Source: Bacteroidota bacterium
GTDB taxonomy: Bacteria > Bacteroidota > Bacteroidia > Chitinophagales > Chitinophagaceae
DNA: 64,000 nucleotides
Direction: 5' to 3'
Assembly: GCA_023437225.1 (NCBI GenBank)
Contig: JAEZGS010000017.1
Span: forward strand, 124,001-188,000
The translations under genes were made by a program, and so were the position numbers. The notes beneath the pieces were generated by a model. That model made no database searches. It saw only the letters and a list, made by a program, of their open reading frames with translations, and had not been told where the DNA came from. Positions 52,094 to 60,841 of this stretch are shown here, in pieces. Each line of letters starts with the position of its first letter. The stretch's first letter is position 1.

Positions 52094-52809
52094 CCTTTAT
52101 TCCTGCCAGCGGATCCGTATTTCTTACTTCCAATCGTGATGAAAATAAACTTCGCTCAAGGGCAATCACACCTGCGCAGTATGACTTTGGTGGCTCGAGG
52201 ATGATCTATCCTGCTGACCCGGATGCAGGCGGTACCTGGATAGCTGCGCATGAAAATGGAAACGCAATTGTTTTTTTAAATGGTGCCCGCATCAGGCATG
52301 AGAAAAATCCTCCTTATAAGAAAAGTCGCGGATTGATTTTGCTTGATCTGTTGAGGGGTGGTGACCCGCTTCATAAATTTGAGTGTATTGACCTGCAAAA
52401 TATTGAACCTTTTACAGCGGTGATCTTGCAAGGCATGGCACTTTATCAATGTCGATGGGACGGGTCTTTCAAGGAATCGGAGCAATTAGATGCTTCCCTA
52501 CCTCATATCTGGTCTTCATGCACTCTTTACACAGAGGATATAATTGAGAAGCGAAAGCGGTGGTTTGATCAATGGATGATTGAACATCCCGTACCTACAC
52601 GGCAGGAGATTGAACACTTTCATTTGTTTACAGGAGATGGTGATCAACACAATGATCTGCGCATGAACAGAAATGACCGCGAATTAACGGTAAGTGTAAC
52701 ATCTATGCAGATAAGTGCCGCCGACATCTTCATGCAACATCACGACCTTCAAAGCAACGATGTTTCTAACTGTCGCCTTCGTTTAATGAAAACATTTGTT
52801 GAACAATAA
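52081..52809 (+). CDS. NRDE-family protein (TANGO2 homologue)
   Basis: A 242-residue protein of the NRDE/TANGO2 family. The start MCTVTF puts a conserved cysteine at position 2, and the name-giving motif is SNRDENKLR near 19; a GGTWIAAHENG segment follows. The human homologue is linked to heme or lipid handling and the bacterial role is unsettled. It overlaps DinB by 13 bases and the ATP-grasp gene by one base (TAATG), which makes the three genes one translational unit. Confidence 0.88.
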   Translation: MCTVTFIPASGSVFLTSNRDENKLRSRAITPAQYDFGGSRMIYPADPDAGGTWIAAHENGNAIVFLNGARIRHEKNPPYKKSRGLILLDLLRGGDPLHKFECIDLQNIEPFTAVILQGMALYQCRWDGSFKESEQLDASLPHIWSSCTLYTEDIIEKRKRWFDQWMIEHPVPTRQEIEHFHLFTGDGDQHNDLRMNRNDRELTVSVTSMQISAADIFMQHHDLQSNDVSNCRLRLMKTFVEQ

Positions 52810-53873
52810 TGAATGCAATTAAGCGAGTTCTCTACCATCCGTTCTTTATAAAATTGTTTCATTGGGAATATTGGAATTTCTGGATGATCTATGCATGGAT
52901 ACTTCCCGTCTGGTTTTTGCTTTGCCTTCGGGCGCGGTCTTTCTTTTTTTTCTCAGCTTCTAATCCCTCTATACAAAATGGTGGCTTCGCGGATGAATCA
53001 AAAAAGGATATATATCCATTAATACCAAAACATATTACCCCACGATCTGTGTTCTTTGATATTCCAGTCGACGTAAATAATGTGGCAGATGAAGTTGAAG
53101 CCAGCGGTTTAAGATATCCATTGGTGGGTAAGCCTAACAAAGGCGGAAAGGGTAAAGGAGTTCGGGTATTAAAGAGTCGCCAAGATTTATCTTCTTATGT
53201 CAGAGATGCGCTTGTTGACTTCCATGTGCAGGAATTTGTAGCCTTAGAACATGAAGTGGGAATATTTTATCACCGCATACCAGGAGCGGCCAGTGGTAAA
53301 ATCACAGGAATTGTGAGGAAAGAATTCTTATCCGTCACAGGCGACGGAATAAAAACATTGAAGCAGTTGATCTGCGATTCCAAGCGGGCCCTGATGCAGC
53401 TACACAGCCTTGAAAAAATGTATGGTGAGCTTTTTCATGAAGTGATACCGAGGCAAAAGACAGTGATACTTGTGCCATACGGCAACCATGCGCGCGGTGC
53501 AAAATTCATCGACGACACTCATCTCGTTGATGAAAACCTGGAGAATGCGATTGATACAGTCTGCAAGCAGATTCCGGATTTTTATTTCGGTCGATTGGAC
53601 ATTCGTTTCAACAGTTGGGAGGAACTAAAGCAGGGAAAAAACTTTTCTATCATCGAAGTAAATGGTGCAGGATCTGAACCCACACATATCTATGATCCGA
53701 GGCATTCAATTTTTTTCGCCTGGAAAGAACTCATTAGGCACTGGATGATTTTATACCGTATAAGCGCGATCAATCACAAACGTGGCGTTGCTTATCTTAA
53801 CTGGAATGATGGTGTGCAGATGTTTCGCAACGATAAAGAAAATATCCGGCTGATTTCCATGATGACCGAATAA
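52809..53873 (+). CDS. Membrane-tethered ATP-grasp ligase-like protein
   Basis: A 354-residue protein. The N-terminal 60 residues hold an aromatic hydrophobic helix (about 23-45) that would tether it to the membrane, followed by FFFSASNPSIQNGGF. The ATP-grasp fold follows: nucleotide lysine in PLVGKPNKGGKGKGVRV, HVQEFVALEHEVG, and metal-binding acids in FGRLDIRF and IEVNGAGSEPTH. The C-terminal region contains VAYLNWNDGVQM. ATP-grasp proteins ligate a carboxylate to an amine, thiol or similar; the D-Ala-D-Ala ligase name is only a family label. Start overlaps the NRDE stop. The convergent LysE gene ends 20 bases away. The product is unknown. Confidence 0.8.
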   Translation: MNAIKRVLYHPFFIKLFHWEYWNFWMIYAWILPVWFLLCLRARSFFFFSASNPSIQNGGFADESKKDIYPLIPKHITPRSVFFDIPVDVNNVADEVEASGLRYPLVGKPNKGGKGKGVRVLKSRQDLSSYVRDALVDFHVQEFVALEHEVGIFYHRIPGAASGKITGIVRKEFLSVTGDGIKTLKQLICDSKRALMQLHSLEKMYGELFHEVIPRQKTVILVPYGNHARGAKFIDDTHLVDENLENAIDTVCKQIPDFYFGRLDIRFNSWEELKQGKNFSIIEVNGAGSEPTHIYDPRHSIFFAWKELIRHWMILYRISAINHKRGVAYLNWNDGVQMFRNDKENIRLISMMTE

Positions 53874-53892
53874 TAAATTGACCAAACACCTG

Positions 53893-54543
53893 TCAATTAT
53901 TCATCTGGGCGATAGCATCTTTTTTTCTAACCATTTTTAACAGCAAGGCAATGGCAGTAAGAGCGAATACAATTCCAATGATATAGTGAATCGCTGCCTG
54001 GCTTGCGTTCAAGCGGTCGACAATAAATCTTCCTCCGATGATAAATACGAGGTTGCCAAGCAATGTGCCTAAGCCAATACCAAGTATGTATACATTGAAT
54101 TGTGAGGCCTTTCTCTGAAGTATATTTCTTGAATAAAGGGCGGTACTCCATCCAAACCAGAAAGGTATTTGAAGTGGATTTATCGCACTCAGCATGACTC
54201 CCAGCCAAAAACGATGGACACTATTGGAGAGGATCACATTTTTTTCAACGCCGGGGTGAGCCGCCGCAAAAAAGCTTGATACTGCCAGGGCAAAAATCAG
54301 GAGAACCGTTGCCCATTCAAATATTCGAAACAGTTTTTTCTTTCCACTGATCCAATTCATGGCCACCAGTGATAAGCGCACATAGATCACCTCAACCAGC
54401 AGCGCTCCCAGCGCAAACAGAAGGGCAGGACGTGTGCCGTCACTTACTGAGATCTGCATGGCTGAAATGTTCAGTGTTCCAAGCGGTAGAGTACCGACGA
54501 AGCTGATCATCATTCCAAGCCAAAATAATCGCAATAGTCTCAT
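53893..54543 (-). CDS. LysE-family amino acid exporter
   Basis: A 216-residue membrane protein with six hydrophobic segments, of the LysE/RhtB/YggA exporter family. The N-terminus has the characteristic SFVGTLPLGTLNISAMQISVSDG, a G-rich loop shared by family members, and the FGWSTAL stretch is in the middle. Such exporters expel basic or other amino acids and dipeptides. It stands between the convergent ATP-grasp gene and the same-strand Fe-S protein gene. Export of an ATP-grasp product is only an inference from proximity. Confidence 0.82.
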   Translation of the reverse strand: MRLLRLFWLGMMISFVGTLPLGTLNISAMQISVSDGTRPALLFALGALLVEVIYVRLSLVAMNWISGKKKLFRIFEWATVLLIFALAVSSFFAAAHPGVEKNVILSNSVHRFWLGVMLSAINPLQIPFWFGWSTALYSRNILQRKASQFNVYILGIGLGTLLGNLVFIIGGRFIVDRLNASQAAIHYIIGIVFALTAIALLLKMVRKKDAIAQMNN

Positions 54544-54586
54544 CGATTAAACACCTTAGCAGTCAATAATGTCAGGTTAAAAGCAA

Positions 54587-55897
54587 TTAATTGATCCATT
54601 GTTGCCTTTCATCGGGCGAAAACTTCCATGGCGCAAAATTGTTCTCTATGTTCCCAAACATAGCATTCCATTCCTGCGGCGCATTGCTTTCTTCCATGAT
54701 CAGCGACCGACGTAATTCCAGTATGATCTCAAGTGGACTGATTGCTACCGGACATTCCTGTACACAAGCCTGGCATGTGGTGCATGCACGCAATTCTTCT
54801 ACAGAAATATAATCGTGTAATAATGTTTTGCCGTCACTAACGAACTCACCATTTTTCTTAATGTTAGCCCGTATGTCTTCCATGCGATCCCTCGTGTCCA
54901 TCATGATCTTTCGAGGAGATAAAGCTTTACCAGTTTGAGTGGCCGGACATGCGGCGCTGCACCGGCCGCATTCTGTGCAACTGTATGCATCAAGTAGATT
55001 TCTCCAGCTGAGATCAAAGACGTCTTTGGCCCCAAATTTATCCGGTGGCGTTGCGCCTTCCGGAATAAGCTCAGGTTGCATTGCATAAAGTACTTCGTTT
55101 TGTATCGACTGCATGTTGCGTATCTCACCAGCCGGCTTAAGACGCGCATAATATGCATTTGGAAATGCAAGTAAAATGTGGAGGTGCTTCGAGTAGGGGA
55201 GATAGTTAAGGAAAGCCAGGATACCGATGATGTGAAGCCACCAGGCGGTTCGCTCCAATAACACGAGGGTTTCGCTGGTCAAGCCGCTGAAGATGGGTTG
55301 AAGTAAACCCGAAATTAGAAATGGCTGCTGCGCATTCATATTATAATGACCATAATTCCTTTGTTGCAGAACGCCATCAGTTGCATTCATCAACAGGAAT
55401 AAAGACATCAGCACTATCTCAGTAATCAAAATATAGTTGGCATCGGAACGTGGCCAGCCGTTCAGGTCGCGGCTGACGAATCTCCAAAGCTTCAACACGT
55501 TTCTACGCAACAGGAATATAACGCAACCAATGATCACGCCAACGGCAAGAATTTCAAAAGCGTTTATAAGGATTGGATAAACGTTTCCTAAGGGTGCCGA
55601 AAAGACGCGATGTGTGCCCGCAAGACCATCGATCAAGATTTCAAGAACTTCGATGTTGATGATAATAAACCCTGCGTAGACGATGAAATGAAGAAAGGCA
55701 ACAAGCGGTTTGCGAAACATTTTCTTTTGCCCAAAGGCAAGCAGGAGAAGATTTTTCCACCTTTCCGGCTGCCGGTCATTATAGTTTTCATCCCTGCCCA
55801 ACAGAATGTTGGCACGTATTTCCCGCGCCTTGCGTGCGAACAACCATACAGCAACAGCGAGAACTAATAAGAACAAAACCTGCGAAATGATCTGCAT
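54587..55897 (-). CDS. Membrane (Fe-S)-binding oxidoreductase subunit
   Basis: A 436-residue protein. The first 270 residues contain five or so hydrophobic segments with histidines suited to heme b, as in nitrate reductase gamma subunits. After about residue 300 comes a 2[4Fe-4S] ferredoxin-type domain: CTECGRCSAACPATQTGK and CTTCQACVQECPVAIS. It would pass electrons between the quinone pool and a soluble partner, probably the CCG-domain protein at 50644. Homologues in Bacteroidota usually adjoin that partner; here four other genes intervene. It precedes the LysE gene on the minus strand. Confidence 0.88.
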   Translation of the reverse strand: MQIISQVLFLLVLAVAVWLFARKAREIRANILLGRDENYNDRQPERWKNLLLLAFGQKKMFRKPLVAFLHFIVYAGFIIINIEVLEILIDGLAGTHRVFSAPLGNVYPILINAFEILAVGVIIGCVIFLLRRNVLKLWRFVSRDLNGWPRSDANYILITEIVLMSLFLLMNATDGVLQQRNYGHYNMNAQQPFLISGLLQPIFSGLTSETLVLLERTAWWLHIIGILAFLNYLPYSKHLHILLAFPNAYYARLKPAGEIRNMQSIQNEVLYAMQPELIPEGATPPDKFGAKDVFDLSWRNLLDAYSCTECGRCSAACPATQTGKALSPRKIMMDTRDRMEDIRANIKKNGEFVSDGKTLLHDYISVEELRACTTCQACVQECPVAISPLEIILELRRSLIMEESNAPQEWNAMFGNIENNFAPWKFSPDERQQWIN

Positions 55898-55956
55898 GAA
55901 AATGTAATTATATCAACTAAGATAAGAGATAAATATTTTGGGTATGGCCATGATTA

Positions 55957-55988
55957 TTGGTTTATTTGGCTTGCAGCGTTTAGCTTTG
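55957..55988 (+). promoter_or_regulatory. Promoter of the phosphoribosyltransferase gene
   Basis: TTG at 55957-55959, a 21-base spacer, then TAGCTTTG at 55981-55988, which matches TANNTTTG. The ATG at 56005 is 16 bases downstream. Confidence 0.55.
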
Positions 55989-56004
55989 GCAAAACATCTT
56001 CGGG

Positions 56005-56496
56005 ATGAAAAAGTACATACTCGACCAGGAAACAATTGCACGGAAATTGGAGCGGATCGCGTACGAGATCGTTGAAAACAACTTATATGAACCTGAGCTT
56101 ATACTTGTTGGGATCAAAGAAAACGGAAGCGTTATTGCTCGGGTGATCATGAACCTGGTTCGTTCTATCCATCCTTTTGAAATCACTCTTATTGATCTTG
56201 ATCTGGACAAAAGAAATCCCGGCGCCATTAGCCTTAGTTCAACACCGGAAATGGAGGGTAAAGTTATTATCCTGATCGACGACGTTGCAAATTCCGGCAA
56301 AACAATGCTGTACGCTTTGAAACCTCTTATGGACGCATATCCCGCCAAAATCCAGACTTTGGCACTTGTTGAACGAAGCCATAAAGCCTTCCCTGTAAGT
56401 ACGGATTATGTAGGCATTTCTCTTGCAACAACCTTGCAGAATCATATTTTCGTGGAAGTCACCAACGATATGGTAACCGGCGCATATATTGAATAA
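56005..56496 (+). CDS. PyrR-like phosphoribosyltransferase
   Basis: A 163-residue type I phosphoribosyltransferase. The PRPP-binding motif is VIILIDDVANSGKTM at about 90-104, preceded by the PRT-fold loop ELILVGIKENGS and followed by the flexible loop. The N-terminus MKKYILDQETIARKLERIAYEIVENN resembles PyrR and its paralogues, which have uracil phosphoribosyltransferase activity or regulate pyr genes. No pyrimidine genes are near, so a regulatory role is not supported here. The phosphosugar mutase starts 34 bases downstream on the same strand, and the two probably share the promoter at 55957. Confidence 0.82.
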   Translation: MKKYILDQETIARKLERIAYEIVENNLYEPELILVGIKENGSVIARVIMNLVRSIHPFEITLIDLDLDKRNPGAISLSSTPEMEGKVIILIDDVANSGKTMLYALKPLMDAYPAKIQTLALVERSHKAFPVSTDYVGISLATTLQNHIFVEVTNDMVTGAYIE

Positions 56497-56530
56497 CGAC
56501 ATTGATATAACAACGATTAATACTCACTTT

Positions 56531-58255
56531 ATGGAAGAGATCATATCAAAAAGAACCACTGAATGGCTCAATGGCAACTACGATGAAACTACCAAGTCAG
56601 AGATTCGACGAATGCAACAGGAGAATCCGCAAGAATTGACCGAAAGTTTTTATCAGACCCTTGAGTTTGGAACCGGTGGGCTTCGCGGCATTATGGGTGT
56701 TGGTACTAACAGGATGAACCGATATACAATAGGAATGGCTACACAGGGTTATGCCAATTACCTGAATCAATCCTTCCCTGGTGGTAATGTCCGCGTAGCT
56801 ATTGCACACGACAGCAGGAATAATAGTCGTGGCTTTGCAGAGATCGTGGCAAATGTAATGGCGGCTAACGGTATTAAGGTCTTCTTGTTTGAATCATTGC
56901 GACCTACACCAGAACTTTCCTTCGCCATCAGGCACCTTGGCTGTCAGGGCGGAGTAGTGTGCACCGCTTCACACAATCCCAAAGAATACAATGGATACAA
57001 AGCATATTGGAACGACGGGGGACAACTTGTTCCACCGCATGACAAGAATGTCATTCGCGAAGTTGAAAAGATTTCTTCCGTAGATGAAGTTAAATGGGAA
57101 GGTGGAAAGGAAAACATCACGATCATAGGTCGTGAACTCGATGAAGCGTATATCAACATGGTAAAGAGCCTGAGTGTGTATCCGGAAGTAATAGCGCGTC
57201 AGCATGATCTGAAGATCGTGTATACTCCGATACATGGGACAGGGATCATGCTTGTGCCGGAAGTATTGCAACGATTTGGTTTTACCAATGTGACGATTGT
57301 TGACGAACAGTCAGAGCCAAATGGGAATTTTCCAACTGTTGTATATCCAAACCCTGAAGAAGCAGAAGCCATGAGCATCGGTCTTCGTAAGGCCAGGGAA
57401 ATAGATGCTGACATTCTTCTTGGAACTGATCCGGATGCTGACCGTGTGGGCATTGCTATTAAAGATCGCAATAACAATTGGGTGCTTATGAATGGCAATC
57501 AGACGGCCGTTCTTGCATTCAATTACATGATAGAGGCACGTAGGGCAAAAGGTATTGCACAGTCCAATGATATGGTGGTAAAGACCATTGTAACTACAGA
57601 TATGATCGATCTCATTGCTGAAAGAAATGAGGTGAAGTGCTATAATGTACTAACTGGTTTCAAATGGATCGCTGAGCTAATAAAAGAAAAAGAAGCAGGT
57701 GAAAATTATGTAATCGGTGGGGAAGAAAGTTATGGTTTGATGATCGGACCACAATTGCGCGACAAAGACGCCGTTTCGGCCGTTGCATTACTGTGCGAGA
57801 TGGCGGCTTACGAGAAAGACCAGGGCAGAACACTGTTTGATAAACTTATTGATCTGTATGTTCAGTACGGGTTCTATAAAGAGCATCTCATCTCGATTAC
57901 CCGTAAGGGAATGAATGGACAGAAAGAGATTGCAGAGATGATGCAGACCTTCCGAAATAATCCTCCGGCATCATTGAATGGCGTTGATGTGGAAACGTTA
58001 CTCGATTACGAAACTCAGGAAGGTAGAAACCTTCGCACGGGTGAAACCTGGAAGATCTCTTTACCTAAATCAAACGTGTTGCAATTCTTACTGGCCGATG
58101 GTAGTAAGATCTCTGCAAGACCATCTGGTACTGAGCCAAAGATTAAATTCTATTTTAGTGTAAATGCACCATTGTCGTCAGCGGCAGATTACGATGCAGT
58201 TCATGAGCAACTGGATCAAAAGATCAAAGGCATTATCAGTGACCTGAAATTATAA
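56531..58255 (+). CDS. Phosphosugar mutase (phosphoglucomutase/phosphomannomutase)
   Basis: A 574-residue enzyme that interconverts hexose-1- and hexose-6-phosphates. The phosphoserine is in CTASHNPKEYNGYKAYW, the metal loop is GTDPDADRVGI, the sugar-binding loop is GGEESYGL, and the phosphate-binding loop at the end is ARPSGTEPKIKF. The length and IMGVGTNRMN region fit the two-domain PGM2-type group, not GlmM. The ATG at 56531 is preferred over an upstream one, which overlaps the phosphoribosyltransferase stop. It supplies glucose-1-phosphate for glgC if it is a phosphoglucomutase. A strong terminator follows. Confidence 0.92.
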   Translation: MEEIISKRTTEWLNGNYDETTKSEIRRMQQENPQELTESFYQTLEFGTGGLRGIMGVGTNRMNRYTIGMATQGYANYLNQSFPGGNVRVAIAHDSRNNSRGFAEIVANVMAANGIKVFLFESLRPTPELSFAIRHLGCQGGVVCTASHNPKEYNGYKAYWNDGGQLVPPHDKNVIREVEKISSVDEVKWEGGKENITIIGRELDEAYINMVKSLSVYPEVIARQHDLKIVYTPIHGTGIMLVPEVLQRFGFTNVTIVDEQSEPNGNFPTVVYPNPEEAEAMSIGLRKAREIDADILLGTDPDADRVGIAIKDRNNNWVLMNGNQTAVLAFNYMIEARRAKGIAQSNDMVVKTIVTTDMIDLIAERNEVKCYNVLTGFKWIAELIKEKEAGENYVIGGEESYGLMIGPQLRDKDAVSAVALLCEMAAYEKDQGRTLFDKLIDLYVQYGFYKEHLISITRKGMNGQKEIAEMMQTFRNNPPASLNGVDVETLLDYETQEGRNLRTGETWKISLPKSNVLQFLLADGSKISARPSGTEPKIKFYFSVNAPLSSAADYDAVHEQLDQKIKGIISDLKL

Positions 58256-58274
58256 AGGCAGTCTATGTTAAATG

Positions 58275-58308
58275 AAAAAGCCGACTCACTATGAAGTCGG
58301 CTTTTTTT
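58275..58308. terminator. Bidirectional terminator between phosphosugar mutase and Gfo/Idh/MocA
   Basis: A perfect 12-base stem (AAAAAGCCGACT and its inverted copy) with an 8-base loop and T-runs on both strands. It ends both converging transcripts. Confidence 0.93.
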
Positions 58309-58312
58309 ATAT

Positions 58313-59512
58313 TTAATGTTGTTCGAGGACTTTCTCACTGATCTTTCCAGTTGCCTTGTTTTTTAATATCACTTTCTTTGCTCCATAGTGAGTCATCTCT
58401 TCTTTTACGAGGTAATTTTCTGCATCGTATTCCGTAAGGTGGCTGTCTTTCGACACGCCATCTCTTCCTCGCCAAACATCAAGTTTTACCGATTCCCATT
58501 GTTTTGTTTTAGCTGACCTGTATGCCGCGTCAATTACAGCGTTCACAATGTAGCCGTCATAGAAAGTTTCACGCGGTTGCGTACCATTCTCTAATGCGGT
58601 AAACATGTCAGTAAACATGTGGTTATACCCCAGTTCGTTCAACTCATCGCCTACCGGGAATAGCCAGCCTGTATTGCTTTCTGCTTTTTCAGCAACATAA
58701 TCTCCGCCCTTTCCTGTAGTGAACATTTCGAATCCTGTACGAAGGAAGTTGTTCAGCCAGATAGTGCCCTCCGAGCCCATAACCTCATCGCGAAGATCAA
58801 GGCCGCCTCTAAAGGTCCAGCTTACTTCAAATTGACCGATGGCTCCATTCTCATACTTAACGAGGCCTATTGCATGGTCTTCCGCATCGATGGGTTTGAC
58901 CTGAGTGTCGGCCCAACACATAACTTCAACAGGCCTGATGTCTTTGCCAATAAATGAGCGGGTGATCTCAACGCAATGACAACCCAGGTCAAGAATGCAA
59001 CCGCCACCGGCTTGTTCAATATCCCAGAACCAATCACTGTGCGGGCCGGGATGAGTTTCCCTGGATTTGGCCCATAATATTCTGCCGAGCGCTCCCTCTT
59101 TTACGCTTTGATACGCTTTTATAAATTTTGGTGTGTATACAAGGTCTTCGAGATATCCATTGAATATGCCTGCACTTTCCACAGCATCCAGCATGCGCCT
59201 TGCTTCCTCAGCATTACGTCCGAGCGGCTTGGTAGTCATCACCGCTTTTTTATATTTACAGCAAAGCATCACAGCCGCTTCATGCAAATTATTGGGAAGC
59301 GAAATGCAAACAATGTCCACATCCGGGTGAGCGATTGCTCCTTCCATGTTCGTTGTCCAATGCGCAACCTCATAATCGCGCGCAAATTTTCTTGCACTTT
59401 CTTCCCTTCGGGAGTAGATGCTTACGATCTTGTCTTTGCTTCTTTGTCCAAGTAGTGAATCGGCATAAAATCGTCCAATAAATCCCGATCCAAGCATTGC
59501 AATTCTTATCAT
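58313..59512 (-). CDS. Gfo/Idh/MocA-family oxidoreductase (cytoplasmic)
   Basis: A 399-residue NAD(P)-dependent dehydrogenase. The Rossmann loop is IRIAMLGSGFIGRFYA at the N-terminus, with no signal peptide, so it is cytoplasmic, unlike the pair at 6669 and 8142. The EKP-type motif reads TTKPLGRNAEEARR. The catalytic site includes GCHCVEIT. It follows the MFS gene by 20 bases on the same strand and is the last gene of a probable three-gene set with PhyH. It would oxidise a sugar or inositol-like compound after uptake. Confidence 0.88.
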   Translation of the reverse strand: MIRIAMLGSGFIGRFYADSLLGQRSKDKIVSIYSRREESARKFARDYEVAHWTTNMEGAIAHPDVDIVCISLPNNLHEAAVMLCCKYKKAVMTTKPLGRNAEEARRMLDAVESAGIFNGYLEDLVYTPKFIKAYQSVKEGALGRILWAKSRETHPGPHSDWFWDIEQAGGGCILDLGCHCVEITRSFIGKDIRPVEVMCWADTQVKPIDAEDHAIGLVKYENGAIGQFEVSWTFRGGLDLRDEVMGSEGTIWLNNFLRTGFEMFTTGKGGDYVAEKAESNTGWLFPVGDELNELGYNHMFTDMFTALENGTQPRETFYDGYIVNAVIDAAYRSAKTKQWESVKLDVWRGRDGVSKDSHLTEYDAENYLVKEEMTHYGAKKVILKNKATGKISEKVLEQH

Positions 59513-59532
59513 ATGATTTTGGTTAAAAATGA

Positions 59533-60747
59533 TTATGGTTCAAAACGACGCGGTTCCGGTGCCAGTGCCGCCGGGTCTTTCTTCTCCCTGAAAAAGAGCA
59601 TGAAGTATATGAGCACAACTATAGCAATAATGGCTGGGACATACCATATGTTTCTCCAGTTGTGTCCATCAGCAACGGTATAATGGTTGGCAACAAAACC
59701 TGACACCCAGGTTCCTATCACCATACCAACTCCGTATGTAGCCATCGTAAACAGACCTTGTGCAGAGTTCTTGATCTTTTCTCCTGCTTTTTTTTCTGTG
59801 TACATATAGCCGGTAACAAAAAAGAAGTCATAACATATACCGTGGAGGATGATGCCCGCAAACAACATCCAGGTATTGCTGCCTGTGTCGCCATACGCAA
59901 AACAAACGTAGCGTAGTATCCATGCAATCATCCCTAAGATCAACATCTTTTTTACACCAATAGAATTGAATAAGAATGGTATCGCAAGAATGAATACAGC
60001 CTCTGAAACCTGGCCCAGGATCATCTTTCCTGCGGCATCTTCCATTCCAACTTCATTGAGAAACAGATTAGCAAAACCATAATAGAAAGAAAGAGGTATA
60101 CAAATGAGTATGGCAGAAATAAAGAAGATTAGGTAGGGCCTGTCTTTGAATAATACAAATGCTTCAGTGCCTAACGCACGAGAAGCTGCACCCTGCACTG
60201 CACCCTTCGGTGGAGTGTTTGGAAGAAGAAAGCTAAGTATACCAAGGATGGCAGATACGGATGCTGCCATCATGAATGTTGAAGAGGTTTTCTCAATTCC
60301 CAAAGTTGCGATCATCAATCCTGCCGCGATCCATCCAACCGTGCCAAATACCCGGATCCATGGAAATTGCCGGCCCGGATCGGTCATCTGGTTAAATGCA
60401 ATGCTGTTTGATAACGCAATGGTGGGCATATAGAGAAGTGAATACAACAGGATCACCCAGAAGAACACAGTGTTATTTGTGATAATTGTTGCGAGAAACA
60501 ACACAACTGCACCAACGATGTGCAGCACACCCATTAGTTTCTGCGCTGCAAAGAAACGATCGGCAAACATCCCCACAAAAAACGGAGAAATGATTGTTGC
60601 AATAGCAAGTGCACTATACGCTGCACCGATATCTATTCCGGACGACTGAAGGTTTTCTGACATGTACGTGCCCATGGTTACATACCAGGCGCCCCAGATA
60701 AAATATTCAAGAAACATCATAAGGGCAAGGAGTGCACTGCTTTTCAT
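59533..60747 (-). CDS. MFS transporter, nucleoside:H+ symporter (NupG/XapB) type
   Basis: A 404-residue permease with 12 hydrophobic segments and the family signature EYFIWGAWYVTMGTYM at the N-terminus, followed by FFVGMFADRFFAAQK between the helices. This fits the NupG/XapB nucleoside:proton symporter family, though in Bacteroidota the family also transports other compounds. The gap to the preceding PhyH gene is 94 bases on the same strand. The C-terminal tail is rich in proline and arginine. Confidence 0.83.
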   Translation of the reverse strand: MKSSALLALMMFLEYFIWGAWYVTMGTYMSENLQSSGIDIGAAYSALAIATIISPFFVGMFADRFFAAQKLMGVLHIVGAVVLFLATIITNNTVFFWVILLYSLLYMPTIALSNSIAFNQMTDPGRQFPWIRVFGTVGWIAAGLMIATLGIEKTSSTFMMAASVSAILGILSFLLPNTPPKGAVQGAASRALGTEAFVLFKDRPYLIFFISAILICIPLSFYYGFANLFLNEVGMEDAAGKMILGQVSEAVFILAIPFLFNSIGVKKMLILGMIAWILRYVCFAYGDTGSNTWMLFAGIILHGICYDFFFVTGYMYTEKKAGEKIKNSAQGLFTMATYGVGMVIGTWVSGFVANHYTVADGHNWRNIWYVPAIIAIVVLIYFMLFFREKKDPAALAPEPRRFEP

Positions 60748-60841
60748 GCGGTAGTCGTTAAGAAGTTAATGGCTAAGTAAGGAATTAAGATATAGAAAAA
60801 ATAATTTCAGCATTCATTAATGTTCTATTAAGCATCAGCTT

